64,000 nt of DNA from Haemonchus contortus (GCA_000469685.2 LS997565.1:37831019-37895018), one strand, 5' to 3'. Shown: positions 35,283 to 48,350, counted from the first letter of the stretch. The notes: a model not told the origin generated them from the letters alone. A program made the numbers and translations.

Positions 35283-37816
35283 GTGTTTATCATTGTTCTA
35301 GTGGATAAATTCGCGAGTTTAGTCAAATCTTTATCTACATACAGACGTAACTGTAGTCACATTATCAGTAGAAAAAAAACAGAATTATGTGAAACTTGGG
35401 ACTTTCTGCTACCCATACTCCTAGAAACGCATAGGAACAAATCTCTTCCCCTCTATTAACAAATACGTATCAACATGTATTGCAGCTTTTGATGAGATCA
35501 CAATATGAAACATTCCAAGCAGATACGGAACATTCAAAAATTATTTTTTATGAGACTTCAGGTGCTAGAAAGAATGCAGAGAAGAGGTGTTTTTACCATG
35601 AGGAAAGAACAAGTAGCCAAATTACCGTATTTCATAACCCATTACTATGCCCCATTACGAATTCGACCGCTTCCAACGAATCCATTCTGATACTGTTGTA
35701 TTCAAACAAGATTATTCTATTCAGCAGGTCCGAGGTTCACCAAGAGTAGTACTTAGCGGGGGTTGCCTAGCTCAACGTCAAAACAAGCCTCGCAGAGCAT
35801 CCGTTCCTTTTTTGCAACGCTCTATTGCAAACTTTAACTTTATATGGGAAAGCTCTTACATCTAGGTTGCTCGGGGATGTCCCGGTGGCAGTCCTCATGG
35901 AGCTGCTATTGAAGGACACTCTCAACTTGTGTGAGCTTAACATGCGGCTCCTTCTTCTTTGCATATTCAACCATATTGTAATGACCCAAGTGACTACCCA
36001 TATTCAGTCTATACTTTTTACGAGTTCGACCGACCGGTTCAAAACCACTGGAACGTGAGCTAAGCACTTCCACTTCAAGCCCACTCTAAGCTGTTCTGTG
36101 CACACCTTGCTCCAATGCTTAACAGCCCGAACCATATTAGTCCAAGATGAACCTCTATCTGATCAACCGATTGCGATATCATGAATCTCCTGGTAGTTAT
36201 GAGCATAGAAGTGTGCAGTGGTAATGTTCCTCTTCCATGAAAGTTTACAGAACGTTCCGGGAAAACTAGACCCCGTGAAATTTTGAAGGATACTGTCTTA
36301 ACGCCCTGATAGTAGTCCAATTCTCAATAAATACTGCCCGAAGGGATCACCATAACTGTTTAAGCCGAATGGAGCAATTATAGCAGGAAACTGATCCTAT
36401 CACATACTATACTTTTTGGGTATATCTGAGATGAAATTCGTTAAGCACAGTGCAAAGTGCATTACTTGAGAGATGAGATGGAGCTCAATCAGAAACAAAG
36501 AACGACATCAATCATCACCTGGTCTTATACCAGCTATTTACAATTTCGTCTTCATCGTTGAACCATGCTATATATCCACAAGTAGCTTTTCCTCTCAGCC
36601 CGAACAGATCGACTCGATCACATCGGTCACCGTAAATATCGGATGAGTTTTGCGCCTGGAACGTTCTATCTTATTATCACTCTCTAGAGAGCGCTTGCAA
36701 CACTGAACATCATGCAAACTTTGTGGAGAAAATGTACCATGCATTCGGTGTACATGGAGTTCCACAGAATAGTTTCACAAGAATAGTCTGTGCTATCTAA
36801 TATATTGATTTTCTGCGTAAAGTAATCGACTATGTATTATGCCATCTCACCACTTTTGGTCCAACTGACTCTTCTCGCACAGATATCGATTCCTAATAAG
36901 TATAATTACTTACTTTTGTGAGATCTGGTTACCGGTCACGCTGCGAAGCAACTTTTGATCCAAGGGATCTTCTACCGTACCCTCCGACTGGCAGTATAAC
37001 TGCCATAACCGAATTTTGAATGCTTCAAAATCAACTATCTAGTTGGTGAGTTGCTATGCAGTCAACTTCCAGTTGATACGCTAACAGATACAAACTCATA
37101 AGAGCGGGACTCAAGACTCAGTAAATCTATATCAGCAGGCTTGGCGATCGTACTAACCATAGGTGGCGCCGAGAGTTCTTGTCTTACGAACTCTTATTGC
37201 TGCCCACAGTGCTCTTCGGCGGTGTGAGTCTAATTCTTTGCCAATTCTTGGACCTAGACAACTTTGACTCAACGTTTAGTTTTTGCTCGTTCGGCGAGAC
37301 TGCTTGGTAGTTGATCCTGCCATTGATTTTTGTGGGCTAGCAGTAGTAAACTATCATAATAACTATGTTCCCTTTGCAGATTTGCATTAATTGGCCTCGA
37401 TCAATTCACGTCGGCTCTTGGAAATCGATTGAACTAATTTACATTTGGTAACCAACCTTCAATGTGTAGTGATTAATCGAGCAATCAATTGAACCGCATT
37501 TTCCTATGTTGTCATACCGACAATAGATGTTGTGAGCAGTATTGGCCCCCATCCATCGGCCAGACCAAGTACAATCTGTTGGATCGGACCTGAATTCCAC
37601 CTTGAATTTAGCTTAAAAGCATGAGAATCAAACAAATGTTTCTCATTATCATTATCAGGTCGTGACTACTTCCATGCCAATGAAGTAACACACCTAGAAA
37701 CGCTATTCCCTTCACATCAAAAAATATCAATAGCAAAATCCAATTTCTACCCCACGGACTGTGTTATCATGCATGACAGCTAGAATTCAGCTCTTATTAT
37801 TAGCCATAGCACGATC
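35283..37816. other. Interval with unresolved exons, otherwise empty
   Basis: Acceptor-like TTGCAG (35486) and ACTTCAG (about 35560) precede open frames to about 35749 that may belong to the secreted-protein candidate upstream. From 35.8 to 37.8 kb nothing is recognised. Confidence 0.35.
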
Positions 37817-39181
37817 CTACACCACTTCCCCTAAGTCTCTTCTGTGAATAGAAAGAAACACAAACTTGCAGCAAAAGCGCTTATAGAAGTAGCCTCCGAG
37901 GACGGTTGAACACGGCTTTCCAAAGCTGTCGTCGGGCACACAAAAACCGCTAAACCACATGTTGCCGCATCTGAAATCCAATTTAATTCAATCATTGAAC
38001 CGAAATATAAACCAATTATAAGCGCTTGTAAAATCAACCCTACATCACAAGTAACGATCACGATTCTAGTGGCACAGTTAACGATAGTTTCGAGGTACTC
38101 TTTCTAGGTTAGAAAACGAAGGTCAATCAGTATATCGGTGGCAAAGAAGGAGCGGAAATTCGTAGAATTCTAGGAGTACAAAATTCCATGGAAGTACATA
38201 ATTGAAGTAGGCGAGCTCTGAATTCATTCTTCCCTATTGCGAGCCAGAGCGGTTCAGTTTATCATCCGTGCTTGAAGGACACGAGGCACAGCATTCCTTT
38301 CGCTCAGAGCTTTTGTGGAGAAGTGTGACCATCGCGCCGGCGGCCGTCCTGGTGTTCATTTGACATCCCGAGGGATCCAGTCAGTAACGATCCTGGTCCG
38401 CATGGCGTACCTGGTCCACCTGACCTTCGAGTTCTTGCAGTAAGCAACGGCATTTCCGACCTTCGTCCATATTCCCTTCTACACTACCGTTTTACAGAAT
38501 AAGAGAATAGAAAATCAGGTAAGTGCGAAAGTCAGGAACATCGATCCAAGGGAACAGACCGCCCTTTTCCTCCTTCCCTCTACCTCCCCCACCCCCCCCC
38601 CCCCCCCCCCCCTCCTCCCCGCTTGCATTATTTACAAGTTCGAACTACATCAGTTTAGGGAACAAATTTTGCGCATGGACCGCACCTCGAATACGGCGAA
38701 GTCCAGGTCTACTTTCTAATATAATTGTTTGTCTACTGCCCCCCCTGTACCCCTAGAGGAAATGAAGTGACACATGACACACACATATATACATATACCT
38801 ACACCGGAAATCAACAGACACATTCAGCGCTTTATATGTAAATAGAAATGTAAGTTGTCAGCGTCTGCAAGGTCGTCAAAGCACGCTATTTCTGGGATTG
38901 AGCACATACTGCATATAATCCCCAACCAGGCTATTTTCAATCCGACAGTACGTCGCATGGCACATATAAGGGCCACACGCTCCCTATATATGCCTTGCGG
39001 GGTTCTAGTTCAATACCTCGAAAACGTCATCATAAGCTGTGCCTTGGAATGATTGTTGACCAAGCCTTAGGAGGGAATCTCCAACTTACCGTCCGTTATG
39101 CTTACGTATATAATCGTATTCTGATGGACAAGGCCAGTTACACAGCGGAGCCGTACCAAACCATGTGCAGCCTCCTTCGGA
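37817..39181 (-). CDS. Cysteine-rich secreted-type protein, two C-terminal exons
   Basis: Two minus-strand exons, 39090-39181 and 37817-37970, join in phase across a CG/GTAAGT donor and a TTTCAG acceptor. The joined peptide has CTWFGTAPLCN..CPSEYDYIR in the first exon, CGNMWFSGFCVPDDSFGKPC and YFYKRFCCK in the second, then a stop after DLGEVV. The spacing C-W-[FY]-GTAP-x-C...CP...C...CC recalls a disulphide-rich module that I remember from many nematode extracellular proteins; I cannot name the family with certainty. The N-terminus was not found. The frame extends upstream of 39181 towards the exon at 39232-39296, so the relation to that gene (separate gene or alternative splice) is open. Intron 1.1 kb, carrying an RTE fragment and a poly-C tract. 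Confidence 0.6.
38262..38475 (-). mobile_element. Truncated RTE fragment
   Basis: About 210 bp matching the C-terminal coding part of the RTE at 18936-19147 in the same orientation (shared GGCGGCCGTCCTGGTGTTC, CCCGAGGGATCCAGTC). It shows many substitutions and loss of ends. It is an old remnant within a host-gene intron. Confidence 0.85.
38592..38612. repeat. Poly-C tract
   Basis: An uninterrupted run of 21 C in a pyrimidine-rich stretch. Confidence 0.9.
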
Positions 39182-39231
39182 CTGCGATGGATGGAAATTT
39201 GTCAGCTCCGACACAGTCCGGGCAGTCATTC

Positions 39232-39717
39232 CTAAAAATGATACGGTCGATGACCTCGAGTACTGAAATTTCCACGAACACTCCAAATGGCATATGCTGA
39301 ATAAGATTAAGGATTATAAAAAATTAGTAAGTAGAAGAAGGTAGACTAGTTAGATCCTATGAATGGAAAACTAGGGCTCACGCTCATGTAGCTCATGTAA
39401 TCTTCACGGTGAGGCTTTCTACGAATCTCAACCTCCACAAAGTGCATTTGCGAGTTCATCTGAGTCATAGCGCAACCTTGACTATGAGAACATACCGATC
39501 ATTCCCGTGACTACGGCAGTGGCAATCGGACCCGAAACGAGTCCGCCATCACGTTTCGCCCGCACTGCAGAACGACTTGTTAATGAGTTGGTTGGCATCG
39601 TAATCAGGTTCCATCGATGGTAGTTGTGAGAGAACTTTTCGGCTGTATAGTTGGCAATTCGAGCACGCATCTCCTCCTCATCGCTCCAGTTTGATGGGCC
39701 TTCAGGAAGTTCGAGCA
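39232..39717 (-). CDS. Small predicted membrane protein, C-terminal two exons
   Basis: I do not recognise the family. Exon 39496-39717 follows a strong TTTTCAG acceptor and encodes ELPEGPSNWSDEEEMRAR, then NYTAEKFSHNYHRWN and SGPIATAVVTGMI. A G/GTATGT donor leads in phase to a TTATTCAG acceptor and exon 39232-39296, ending GNFSTRGHRPYHF and a stop. VSGPIATAVVTGMIAYAIW would make a single hydrophobic segment crossing the exon joint, so a small single-pass membrane protein, perhaps of an organelle, is plausible. The first exon is missing: one nucleotide is needed before 39717. It lies about 50 nt upstream of the cysteine-rich exon on the same strand. Confidence 0.5.
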
Positions 39718-39888
39718 CTGAAAAGCCATTAGATTTATTATGATACTGGAAGCAACGATGAACCTATCGAAGGCTCTCATGAGGTCATGTCGTAACACTA
39801 AAAGGACAGGTCTAAGGAAAGCAGGCAGCTGGTTCAGAACTTGCACTTTGGGAGACCTTTCTGAAGTCGAAATCTGATATCTACTCGT

Positions 39889-40320
39889 TTGAAAAGCTGC
39901 ATTTGTAATAGTACTTTTTCAAATGCGAACTTCAATGAGCTTGACAATGAGCTAGAGCTCCCTTCGATCACACAAAGCAAGTTTCAATCATACTCCGATT
40001 CGTTCAATGGAAACTCTTATGGTTGCGGTGATACCGAAAATATTCCTTGGGGCCCTGGTCGCAGCTTCTCCTCTTCTTCACCAGAAGGATACCTCGCTTT
40101 TACACAACCATTTTCTCTGAACCCAATGCCTGATTGGTGGGGTCTTCGCAAAGGTTATGAATCCATGCTTGCTCAATCAGAAATCTGTTCTATGTTTTCA
40201 TCAGGTTATTGTGTGATTCAAGGGGCTTCTGTCAGGTTTCACTATTCATTTGCTGAAAAAGTTAAAGCAGGTGTGTGTGGGAGAAAAAGTCTCTTTAAAG
40301 TTAAATTTGATTCAACCTAA
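39889..40320 (+). CDS. Unrecognised open frame, possibly an exon
   Basis: A 143-codon frame with balanced composition, including NFNELDNELELPSITQ, GPGRSFSSSSPEGYL and MPDWWGLRKGYESMLAQ. There are G/GTTATTG and G/GTGTGTG donor-like sites at about 40206 and 40270. No ATG opens the informative part and no family is recognised. Wording and codon use look protein-like compared with neighbouring random frames, but this is weak evidence. Confidence 0.3.
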   Translation: MKSCICNSTFSNANFNELDNELELPSITQSKFQSYSDSFNGNSYGCGDTENIPWGPGRSFSSSSPEGYLAFTQPFSLNPMPDWWGLRKGYESMLAQSEICSMFSSGYCVIQGASVRFHYSFAEKVKAGVCGRKSLFKVKFDST

Positions 40321-40554
40321 ACGACTTTCTTGAATTTACCTATGAAGAGGTCTATCAACCTTTCTATACATCATATAAATCCGCATTTTCATTGTCAAAA
40401 TTTTCAAAAGATGGAATGTAGAGCCAAATGAAGCACGCTCCCGATCACATCGATGAATTTTTAGATGCCTTCGGACGTCCTGAGTAATGTAGCCCTCACA
40501 GTGCAAGTTGATGAACAGCAGTGAACCGATCCGATTCAATAGATGCTTAAAAGG

Positions 40555-40800
40555 ATGGAGGTAGTGTAGTGGCGAATTGCGCGCACCGTACACGTATGAT
40601 CTGGAGATTGAGCACCGGATCTATACACTCCGGGGCCGATTGAGGTTTTCATCCTTCCAGGGTCTGTTACCGGTACCAGACTCGACTAGGAGGCTAGTAG
40701 CAACGACTTTTATAGCGGCTGGCCACTGCAATACGTTGCAGTAGGCCTCATACTCCACTTCGATTCTAAATGGAGATTGGATGCAGGGAGGAGCCTTGAT
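40555..40800 (+). repeat. tRNA-derived SINE-like element, copy B
   Basis: The head GGAGGTAGTGTAGTGGCGA is followed by CTCCGGGGCCGATTGAGG, TTACCGGTACCAGACTCG, AGCAACGACTTTTATAGCGG and a CTCATACTCCACTTCGATTC tail. These match copy A block by block. Confidence 0.75.
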
Positions 40801-43088
40801 CTGATACTATAATATGAGGACATCCAAAGAAAGTACTTAGTATTTCAACCCAGAACATGGAGGGTCAAAGTCTACTATGGTGAGTAGCGAAAAATATCTA
40901 CAGTACCAAGCATGTTTCGGATAAGAGTTATTCAAAGTCAAAGATGGTTTCCAGGCATTCAAAATAGGATAAAGTCATTCGTGATTTATATGAATTGTTC
41001 ATCTGACTTCTACAAGTATAGAACCAAGAATATATGTTGTGGTTTTGGCTGCTGACACGCAGTGTACTTGTCTGCTTGGTGATACAATGAAGCTATTTGT
41101 TTATCGATATGAAATTAGGATTAGCAACTAACCCCCCAACTAGGCTATCATTATTTTGCTTCCATCTCATACTGCATAGATTCATACACAAAATAATAAC
41201 CACCTAGTTGATTTGTATAGAATTATTTTCAAATTTGTCGTGCCAGAAAACCCGCAATAGAAAAATTAGTGAGAAGCGAAGCTGCGGAGCTCTTTGCGTC
41301 TAAGCGATCATAGAATTCCTTGGGTTATTGATGCCTGACGCACTGGTCAAAATAAAAAACGACTGCAACGAGAAACGGCTGAGATTTTTTTTTTCTTAAG
41401 TGGTACACAACCTATCCCCATTTTTCCCCTCATTTAAAACACCAAAAAATTTTTTGCATTGAAACTAGTTTAGCCACCCTGACCAGGGCCTAATAATCAA
41501 TATAGACAGTGAAATAGACAATAGAAGAGCAGTAAAATAGATACTCAAGTGCAATCAATAGAAATTCTCTGAAAACAGCTGATCAATCTTCACAAGATTA
41601 CTGTCTCATAAAGTCGATACTGTTAGAGGGACTATTTGTTCAGCATGGATCGAGCAAAATGGAGAATTTGCCGTTTCGTGGGCGGTTTCATCAAATTGAG
41701 TGGATTGCTTCTGCGAGTAAATTGATCAGCTGCTTTCATTCTTTGCCTATTCATGACCCTGGTTCTAGTCAGCCATTGTCATGAAAAGCCAATCGAGAAT
41801 AACATCTTTTTGGCGCAGCCCATCCCATCGCTTTTTATCCAATGGCATTCGAAGCTGGTGTAGTTTGCGTATAGGCGCAAGAAGGAAAGCGAAGCGACTT
41901 CTTAGTGGTTAGATGTGACACAATTATCCGGAAGGAGCTTTTGGAACGGGAAGCTCAAAAGGGTATCAAGCCAGGTTTTCCATCCACCTGGCTGTGGCAT
42001 CAGTGCTACTTATATTATCAGGATTTCACCAAGAACCTCTTTACCGGCAAGAAATGTTTTTTGAAAGTACATTGGGAACAATAGTTAAAGAATTCAATTG
42101 AATGTTAAGCTAAAAAGAAGAGAAAATGTTGAAGTTCTTCTTACAGACACGGATATTGTTGCTACTGCGCGTAACCACGGAACGGACTAAGTGGTAAAGT
42201 AAGAATTCCCAACCTTTCCTACATAGTCCCTAAGTGGGAAGTTGTCGATAGTGTATAAAGGTCGAGGGTGTATAATGCCAAACAGATTATATGAATATGC
42301 AAAAGAATTTAAAATTCTGTTGTTTTCACTTTCACAGGTAGATTTAGTAACGATTAGTCATCGGTGAGCAATGGAACTCAGTGTGGCACCAGAGGAATGA
42401 GGTTCTTGAGGTATGGACACCTGTTATCTCCACCCTTTGCTCATGCCTCGTTCACCTTTCCAACATCCATCTTGAATGAGTCATACCGCAGCTTCCACAA
42501 CCCCTACATAAATTTTAGCGATGACTCACTATGTACTATAGAAAGAAGGTCTACCTACTTTTTACTGAAACTATTAATTCCACATAGTCAGCAAAGAGTG
42601 ATGTCAAGACCAGCACGTGGAGTTCCTCGCCTACGTGCTGTCAATGTAGAAAAACTTCAGCCCTAATAGGTTTTTTGTCTGCTCTGATTGGAAAAAAATC
42701 TTGATCCTATCTACTCCATCTGGACAACTCCCAAAAAGGCCTACTTCAGCTCAAGAATTCACCTCCATCTCCCAAAAAGCTTCATTTACCGCCTAGATTA
42801 GAATTTTGTGTGCTGTATGAATCTGTCTATATCAGACCTGAAGGTCAATGGAGGTACACGATAGCTTTGAATAGCGAAAATGCTACCTTGACGTGCGTTT
42901 CAGAGAAAGTTTTCGATTTTCCGGTATTTTTTCGTTTGGGGAGGGGTGCATTAGCCGGTTTTGTTCTAGTCAATTACAGAGGGTAAAACCACATTGCCAA
43001 ATTGATGGCTACCTCGATTCACGTGCATCGGACACGTGCTTGCTCTTATTGAACCAGACAAATCGGGAAATTGGCGGAGCGGACAAAA
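40801..43088. other. Interval without a confident gene
   Basis: A strong acceptor (TTTCACTTTCACAG at about 42338) and an open frame at 42364-42666 suggest coding sequence near 42.4 kb, but frames before it close at once and no family is recognised. The remainder is AT-rich. Confidence 0.35.
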
Positions 43089-44153
43089 ATGAACAAGATG
43101 GAGCTATCGTACAATCCTCCAGGAGGATATAGCGTAAATGATGAAATTCTCGGAGCGAAGAAGCTTCACATTCCCAATCCCGATATATTGCGAATTGGGA
43201 TTGGAATGCGAAGTGTTCATTCGAAATTCAGAAATGTTTCATCTATAGAACTTCCCAAGCCAAGCCATATCGAGATAGAAAGTAAAAAGTAAGTTTAAGG
43301 AATAAGGAGGAGCTAGTCGAAAATAACGAGGACCGCATTCATACCTTCGGATCTAAGGACACAATGATGCAGTGGAATAGTTGATTTTATTTTATAGAAC
43401 TAGCATATTATCTGTTTTGAAAAATGGATAATATAAATAGTTTATGCTACTAATACCTTTCACTAGTGGTGGTGCACTCAGCAATCAGTGGGGTGTATGA
43501 ATAAATAAATAAAGGAATAATCCATAACTGCAAAAACCTCAGAAGTAAAAAAGCAAAAAGGTATTATCATCTGGAACTGACACAATTAACAAAAAATGAC
43601 GATGTCTCCCAGCAGACTAATTCACTTCTTGGGCCGAATAATTGAAGTAACAGAACCTCCAACTCGCTCTGTCTATCATAATCATGCCATCAAGCGATTA
43701 TAGCAGTATTCTTCGATTTAGTATAGCCTTTGGTAGGAAAATCGCCCGGCAACCAATTATCCCAGTTTAAGTGTGGTTTATAATACTATTTCATAATTTT
43801 TGGGAACATTTCGATATAAAAGCCGGGCGAGTCCTGAGCAAAGGGAGCTAAATTCAGAACTCAATACTAACGATAAAAACGATTTGCTGATCTCTGAATG
43901 AACCCGGTCGGATATCGAATTCCACGATGAGTCATACTCTCAGAACTCGGGCTAAAACCTGGCCAGCTGCTGTCAACCAAACATTGGAACGCCCACCGCT
44001 AGGACACATATGTCGCTCCCTAATCTCATTGATAACCGATTACTCAGCAGATTAGCGATTGACTGTAAAAGAAAAAACTTGATCCATGCATATAGGGGGA
44101 GAGAGCGAGAAAGAATATATGACGAAATCGACAAAATCCAGTTTGATAAATAA
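43089..44153 (+). CDS. Unrecognised small two-exon gene
   Basis: Exon 1 (43089-43288) starts MNKMELSYNPPGGYSVNDEI and continues through KKLHIPNPDILRIGIGMRSV and SSIELPKPSHIEIE to an AA/GTAAGT donor. It joins in phase to an acceptor (CATATAG, 44095) and exon 2 (44096-44153), a charged tail RERERIYDEIDKIQFDK and stop, for 85 aa. No signal peptide or membrane segment is visible. A longer alternative frame in exon 2 is open to about 44298, so the tail is uncertain. No homologue comes to mind. Confidence 0.45.
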
Positions 44154-45013
44154 AAAAATCTACAAATATGAACATGAAATCAAAATGGAACTACATGGAA
44201 AAAGGAGCGAATCGATTTCTCCCTCCGATTCCAATTGTGTCACCGTAAAAGATCTATCGGTTGATATGGGAAGAGGAATGCGAGATGTAGCAGTGTAAAA
44301 GGAACGAATGGCGGATTTCTCAAAAAAAAAAAACTCACCAGTAACTTCAGCGAAGGAGGTTAAAAGGGAGAATACTAGAATTGTTGAAGTGACTGTTAAC
44401 GAAGGCATCTTTCGTTGGGAAAAAGGTCGAACGACGATGACGACGTAGTAAGCGACCGGCCTCGGCGGTGTCGAAGGCGAGAGACATCAGCCACCAGCTG
44501 TTGCCGCGCCCCACCCGAAGCAAAGCATGACTCATCCTGCAGTTCATTTACTGACATCACCTTATTTACATATGTACTTTCTTGTTTACCTACCTACCTT
44601 GTTAACTTTATTATTTTACAAGACCTAAGTAAAGGGACTCATTGATATTGCAATAGTGAATCACGATTTCCTGTGTTGGAGTCCTACTACAATCGTGAAG
44701 GATTTCAAAAGCAAAAGAATGTGTTTGGTCGCAGTCGCCATCATATGTTGAAATATCTGTTTACTTGCTTCTACGTAAACAGCCCTAGGTGATCAACAGG
44801 CTACGTATTCTCAGAAGGCATTGCTGAACCCATCTCAACTCTATATTAATTGTAAGTAGAGTGACTTGGAATGTGGCATCTTTATCCTTCATATTATCTT
44901 AGCCCTAACAAAATGCAAGGCTTTGAGAATGCTGAGTTTGAAATTTTACTCAATTTTGTCTACATTTATCCTATCTTTTGCCTTGTTCGTTGTTATCACC
45001 ACGTGTATATGTA
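44154..45013. other. Interval, nothing firmly recognised
   Basis: A plus-strand frame around 44345-44445 contains KEVKRENTRIVEVTVNEG and could be a further exon of the gene upstream. No other signal was found. Confidence 0.3.
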
Positions 45014-45905
45014 TTAGGTTGAGTAAAAAGTTTTGATCGGTTTTGCAATCTTCCCTTTAAAAACTCTTATTTCCAGTGAAAGGAGGATCTCAATTAGTAA
45101 TATAGTCTCCATCGTTGTCCTGACATACGTCTAGCGACCCGGCAGTTTCTTGACTCATGAAGCCTAAAACGGTGGCGGTCGCGATTCGAAAAAGCTGGAG
45201 ATCTCATTTTTGAGTGCCGGGCAATCATCAAAATTTATACCGCGAAGGTGATGTTTCAGAGCAAGAAACAAATGGTAGTCAGATGGAGCGAGACCTGGCG
45301 AATAAGTGGAATGGGGCAGCACTGCCCATCCAAGTTCGGCAATTTACTGACAAAATAATTTCGCAACATGCGATTGAGCGATGTCGTGAAAAAGGCCAAC
45401 ATTTTCACGCTGCAGACGCTTCCTTCGAACAACGTCGACCAAACTCTGTAGCTGAGAAGCGTAAATCTCGGCGGTCACGGTGGAGCCCTCAGTAAGTTAT
45501 CCAATGTAGAGCATTCCCTGAGAATGTTCACCGACGACACAGTAAAACCTTCCTCGGACATAGTCTACTTCTCTGTTAGTCTTGGATGTGTTTCGTCATG
45601 AGGCACCCGTGGGCTGAGATACGATGACCCTTCTGGATGCACCACAGATAGACGACAGTCGCCGGTGGATTATGCCCTTACAGTAATCCGTGATAGACGA
45701 TAGCTCTCAGACAGCTTCGGACGGCAGTTGAAGGTTGAAGTCATTTTTGCGAAGCGCTTAAAAGGGGATGCTTATATATGTATCCTTCTGAAAATACAGG
45801 ATGGGGATCGGTCTACCATGACCCATTACGAAGTCCTTCCGAGCGGTCCTACGAAAAAATCTAGAAAGGGACGAAAAGTCGATCAAAACTTTTTACTCAA
45901 CCTAA
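45014..45905 (-). mobile_element. Non-autonomous mariner derivative, copy 2
   Basis: An 892-bp element between TA duplications with the same inverted ends and internal structure as the copy at 22674. The two differ by scattered substitutions and a few small indels. The minus strand again carries only the transposase C-terminal part. Two copies sharing the same deletion imply that the deleted form itself was mobilised. Confidence 0.9.
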
Positions 45906-45917
45906 TACATGTATACT

Positions 45918-46175
45918 ATTGGAGGGAGGTGGTACAGTGGCTCTTTACTACACGTATGTTACGGGGATCGCATCGTGGGCCGACGCCATCCTAAGCCAAC
46001 ACAACATTCCATTTGCTCCGGGGTTGCTTAATTGGAGGCTGGTTTGTCTGTGAAGGATAGGATGTGAAACATACAGGGTTGTAGATGGGTTGACATCCTC
46101 GATTCCTTGTATAGGCCACATACCACAAAGCGTCACTACGATTCCAGTTGGAGTCGAATAAGGGGAAGGAGGAAG
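45918..46175 (+). repeat. tRNA-derived SINE-like element, copy C
   Basis: The head GGAGGTGGTACAGTGGCTC is followed by TTTGCTCCGGGGTTGC, TTAATTG, a TATAGGCCACATACCACA block and a GTCACTACGATTCCAGTTGG tail. It begins only about 12 bp after the mariner derivative. Confidence 0.7.
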
Positions 46176-48298
46176 GTGCATTCGAAGACGAAATTGACTA
46201 ATGATTATGGACTATGTCCTCTTCTATGTCACTCATAAGGAACACGTAGGAAGCGTAAGGAATGTTGTTTCGGTGTTGATCAATCCTACATAATTTGGAA
46301 TCCGCTCACATGTTCCACTTCCTTTCAACGTTGTTGAGATGTTTGCATTTATACCGTGAGGACCGGTCGATGTACATTCAGGGATTTTATTCGACCAATT
46401 GAGCCATCTACCACTAAAACGACTCCGAAGCTGTAAACTGTTTGATTGACTCGGGGTTATCAGTTTGGGTTTCCATCCATGAACTATAAATGCGGTTGCG
46501 GGGTCGATTGAAAATAAATAACCTACTCTTACTCTTTCACCACGCATCTGATGGTGCACCTACATCGCCTTCTGAAGCTCAACTTCAGGAGCGTTATGAT
46601 TTACCCGTTTACAATCGATAACGCTCAAACAAATGGCGTGCTTCTTAGGAAAAAGTCGGCTGCTACTCATTTGTTGCTATGTGTAAGTCGTCTATTGAAA
46701 GAAAAAGGATTGCGCTGGCAGCTATCCATCATGTTGTTCAGAAAGTATCTGCTAAAAATTTTGCACAGGTCCAGATTTTTATCCGCCTACCTCTTCCTCG
46801 CTTATATAACCATACAATAACTTAACCGTCGTACTACTACACAAATGTACTTCTTTACGAGTCCGGCCATTTTGATGCTAACGCCCATCGGAACTTGTGT
46901 CAAGCGCTTGGCTTTAAAGCCCTTTCTGAAGGTCCTAGGCATATCCACGACAACTTGATGGACTATTCCTTCGGCCAGACGATGTTGAACTTTGACTTCC
47001 ACAATAGTATCGTCTACATTTCAAGGGTTCTCATAGAACCATGCTCTAAATTCTTAGTTGATGAACTCTGAAGGAATGCTACAAGGTACTGGTGCCAACA
47101 ACGATTTCCTGATCTCTAGCTGGCCCGTTTGTAAGGTACGAGGGTGCACCTGCGCTAGCGCATTTGCTAGAGAGAGGAACTTCAACTGGAAGGTTTGAGT
47201 AGTTCCTCCCGATGAATAAAATGCAACTAGGGGGGGAAGAATGAAAAGAACTTCACGAGATGCCTTCTCGAGAAGTGAAACTGTTTGCGGAAAAAGCTCA
47301 GCCTTCTCTCAGGAACGAGAGACTTGTAGCCAAGGTGATATACAAGTCATCGAACGCTTGAGTTCAAATTCATGTGTATTCAATCTAAACTAACAGGCAT
47401 CGAAGTTTAAAGTTGTTGTGCATGAACCGCTTTCGATTTTAAATGACACAAGGTTTGTCCGGACTAGTGCGAAGTTCGCATCTGCGGAATATGAGGCTTT
47501 CTAGAACAAGCCGAAGCAGGGGGTCGTATGTCATGGAAGCGGCATCATACGAGATTTTAGAAATGTGCAATCGCAAAGCGGAAACCTCCCAAAATTCCTA
47601 TTTTGTCTCCGCGAGACGATGAGCTGTTTGAGGGTTCAGCATCTGTGCCCCACCAGGAAGGGTAACGGTTTTACAAAACAATCAAGCACTCCAATTTCTG
47701 GGTGGGTATATGATCTTTTTTTCTGGTGCGCTTCACAGCCTTTCCGACTGTCTCTTGAGAATCCCTTTCCATTGTATTCGGCTATCACCTTTGCTTTTCT
47801 TGTCTGTCCTTGTTCTCTATAATATGTATGCCCTTCCGCCCTGTTCTTTTTAAATATGCGACTTCACTTCTCATGGCTGTTTGCCGCACATTCTTTTTTT
47901 GCATAAACTAAACTTTTACCTCTAAGCCTCGATTTGGTCCGGAGACTGATTTTAGCCAGTTCAAAGAAGTGACCGAAGCTGAGCACAGTGTGAGAGGGGC
48001 TCAAGGCGATTGAAGCTAGAGTGCGGGCACAAAAGGTTAGTGACTAGAAATCTTAGTAAGTATAACAACCCGATTTAAGCAACATTTTCGATTCACCCCG
48101 AATATGTGAATATGCAAAAAAAGGATAGTTTTTTTCAAGCGTTCTTTAAACATAACAGCTGTCAAACATCGTTAAACAGCCCAAGAACAACAAACTAAGA
48201 GCACTATTTCAACAAATACTCGCACTTTTTCCCTTACCACCTATAAAAAGCACAGTGAAAACCTTCTTGTTGAATCGTAAGAGTTTTGTTCCTTACAC
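46176..48298. other. Gene-poor interval
   Basis: About 2 kb with no gene or repeat family that I can name. A minus-strand frame at 46802-47002 has a protein-like stretch (VDMPRTFRKGFKAKRL) but no splice support. Confidence 0.35.
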
Positions 48299-48350
48299 AA
48301 AGACCTTTCGGACGATCCAGCCTATCCGCTGGATCGTCCGAAAGGTCTTT
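48299..48350. repeat. Perfect 23-bp hairpin with 6-nt loop
   Basis: The arms 48299-48321 and 48328-48350 are exact reverse complements (each contains CCTTTCGGACGATCCAGC or its complement). The loop is CTATCC. No T-run, gene or target duplication explains it. It could be a palindromic insertion or a double-stranded RNA stem if transcribed. Confidence 0.9.
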
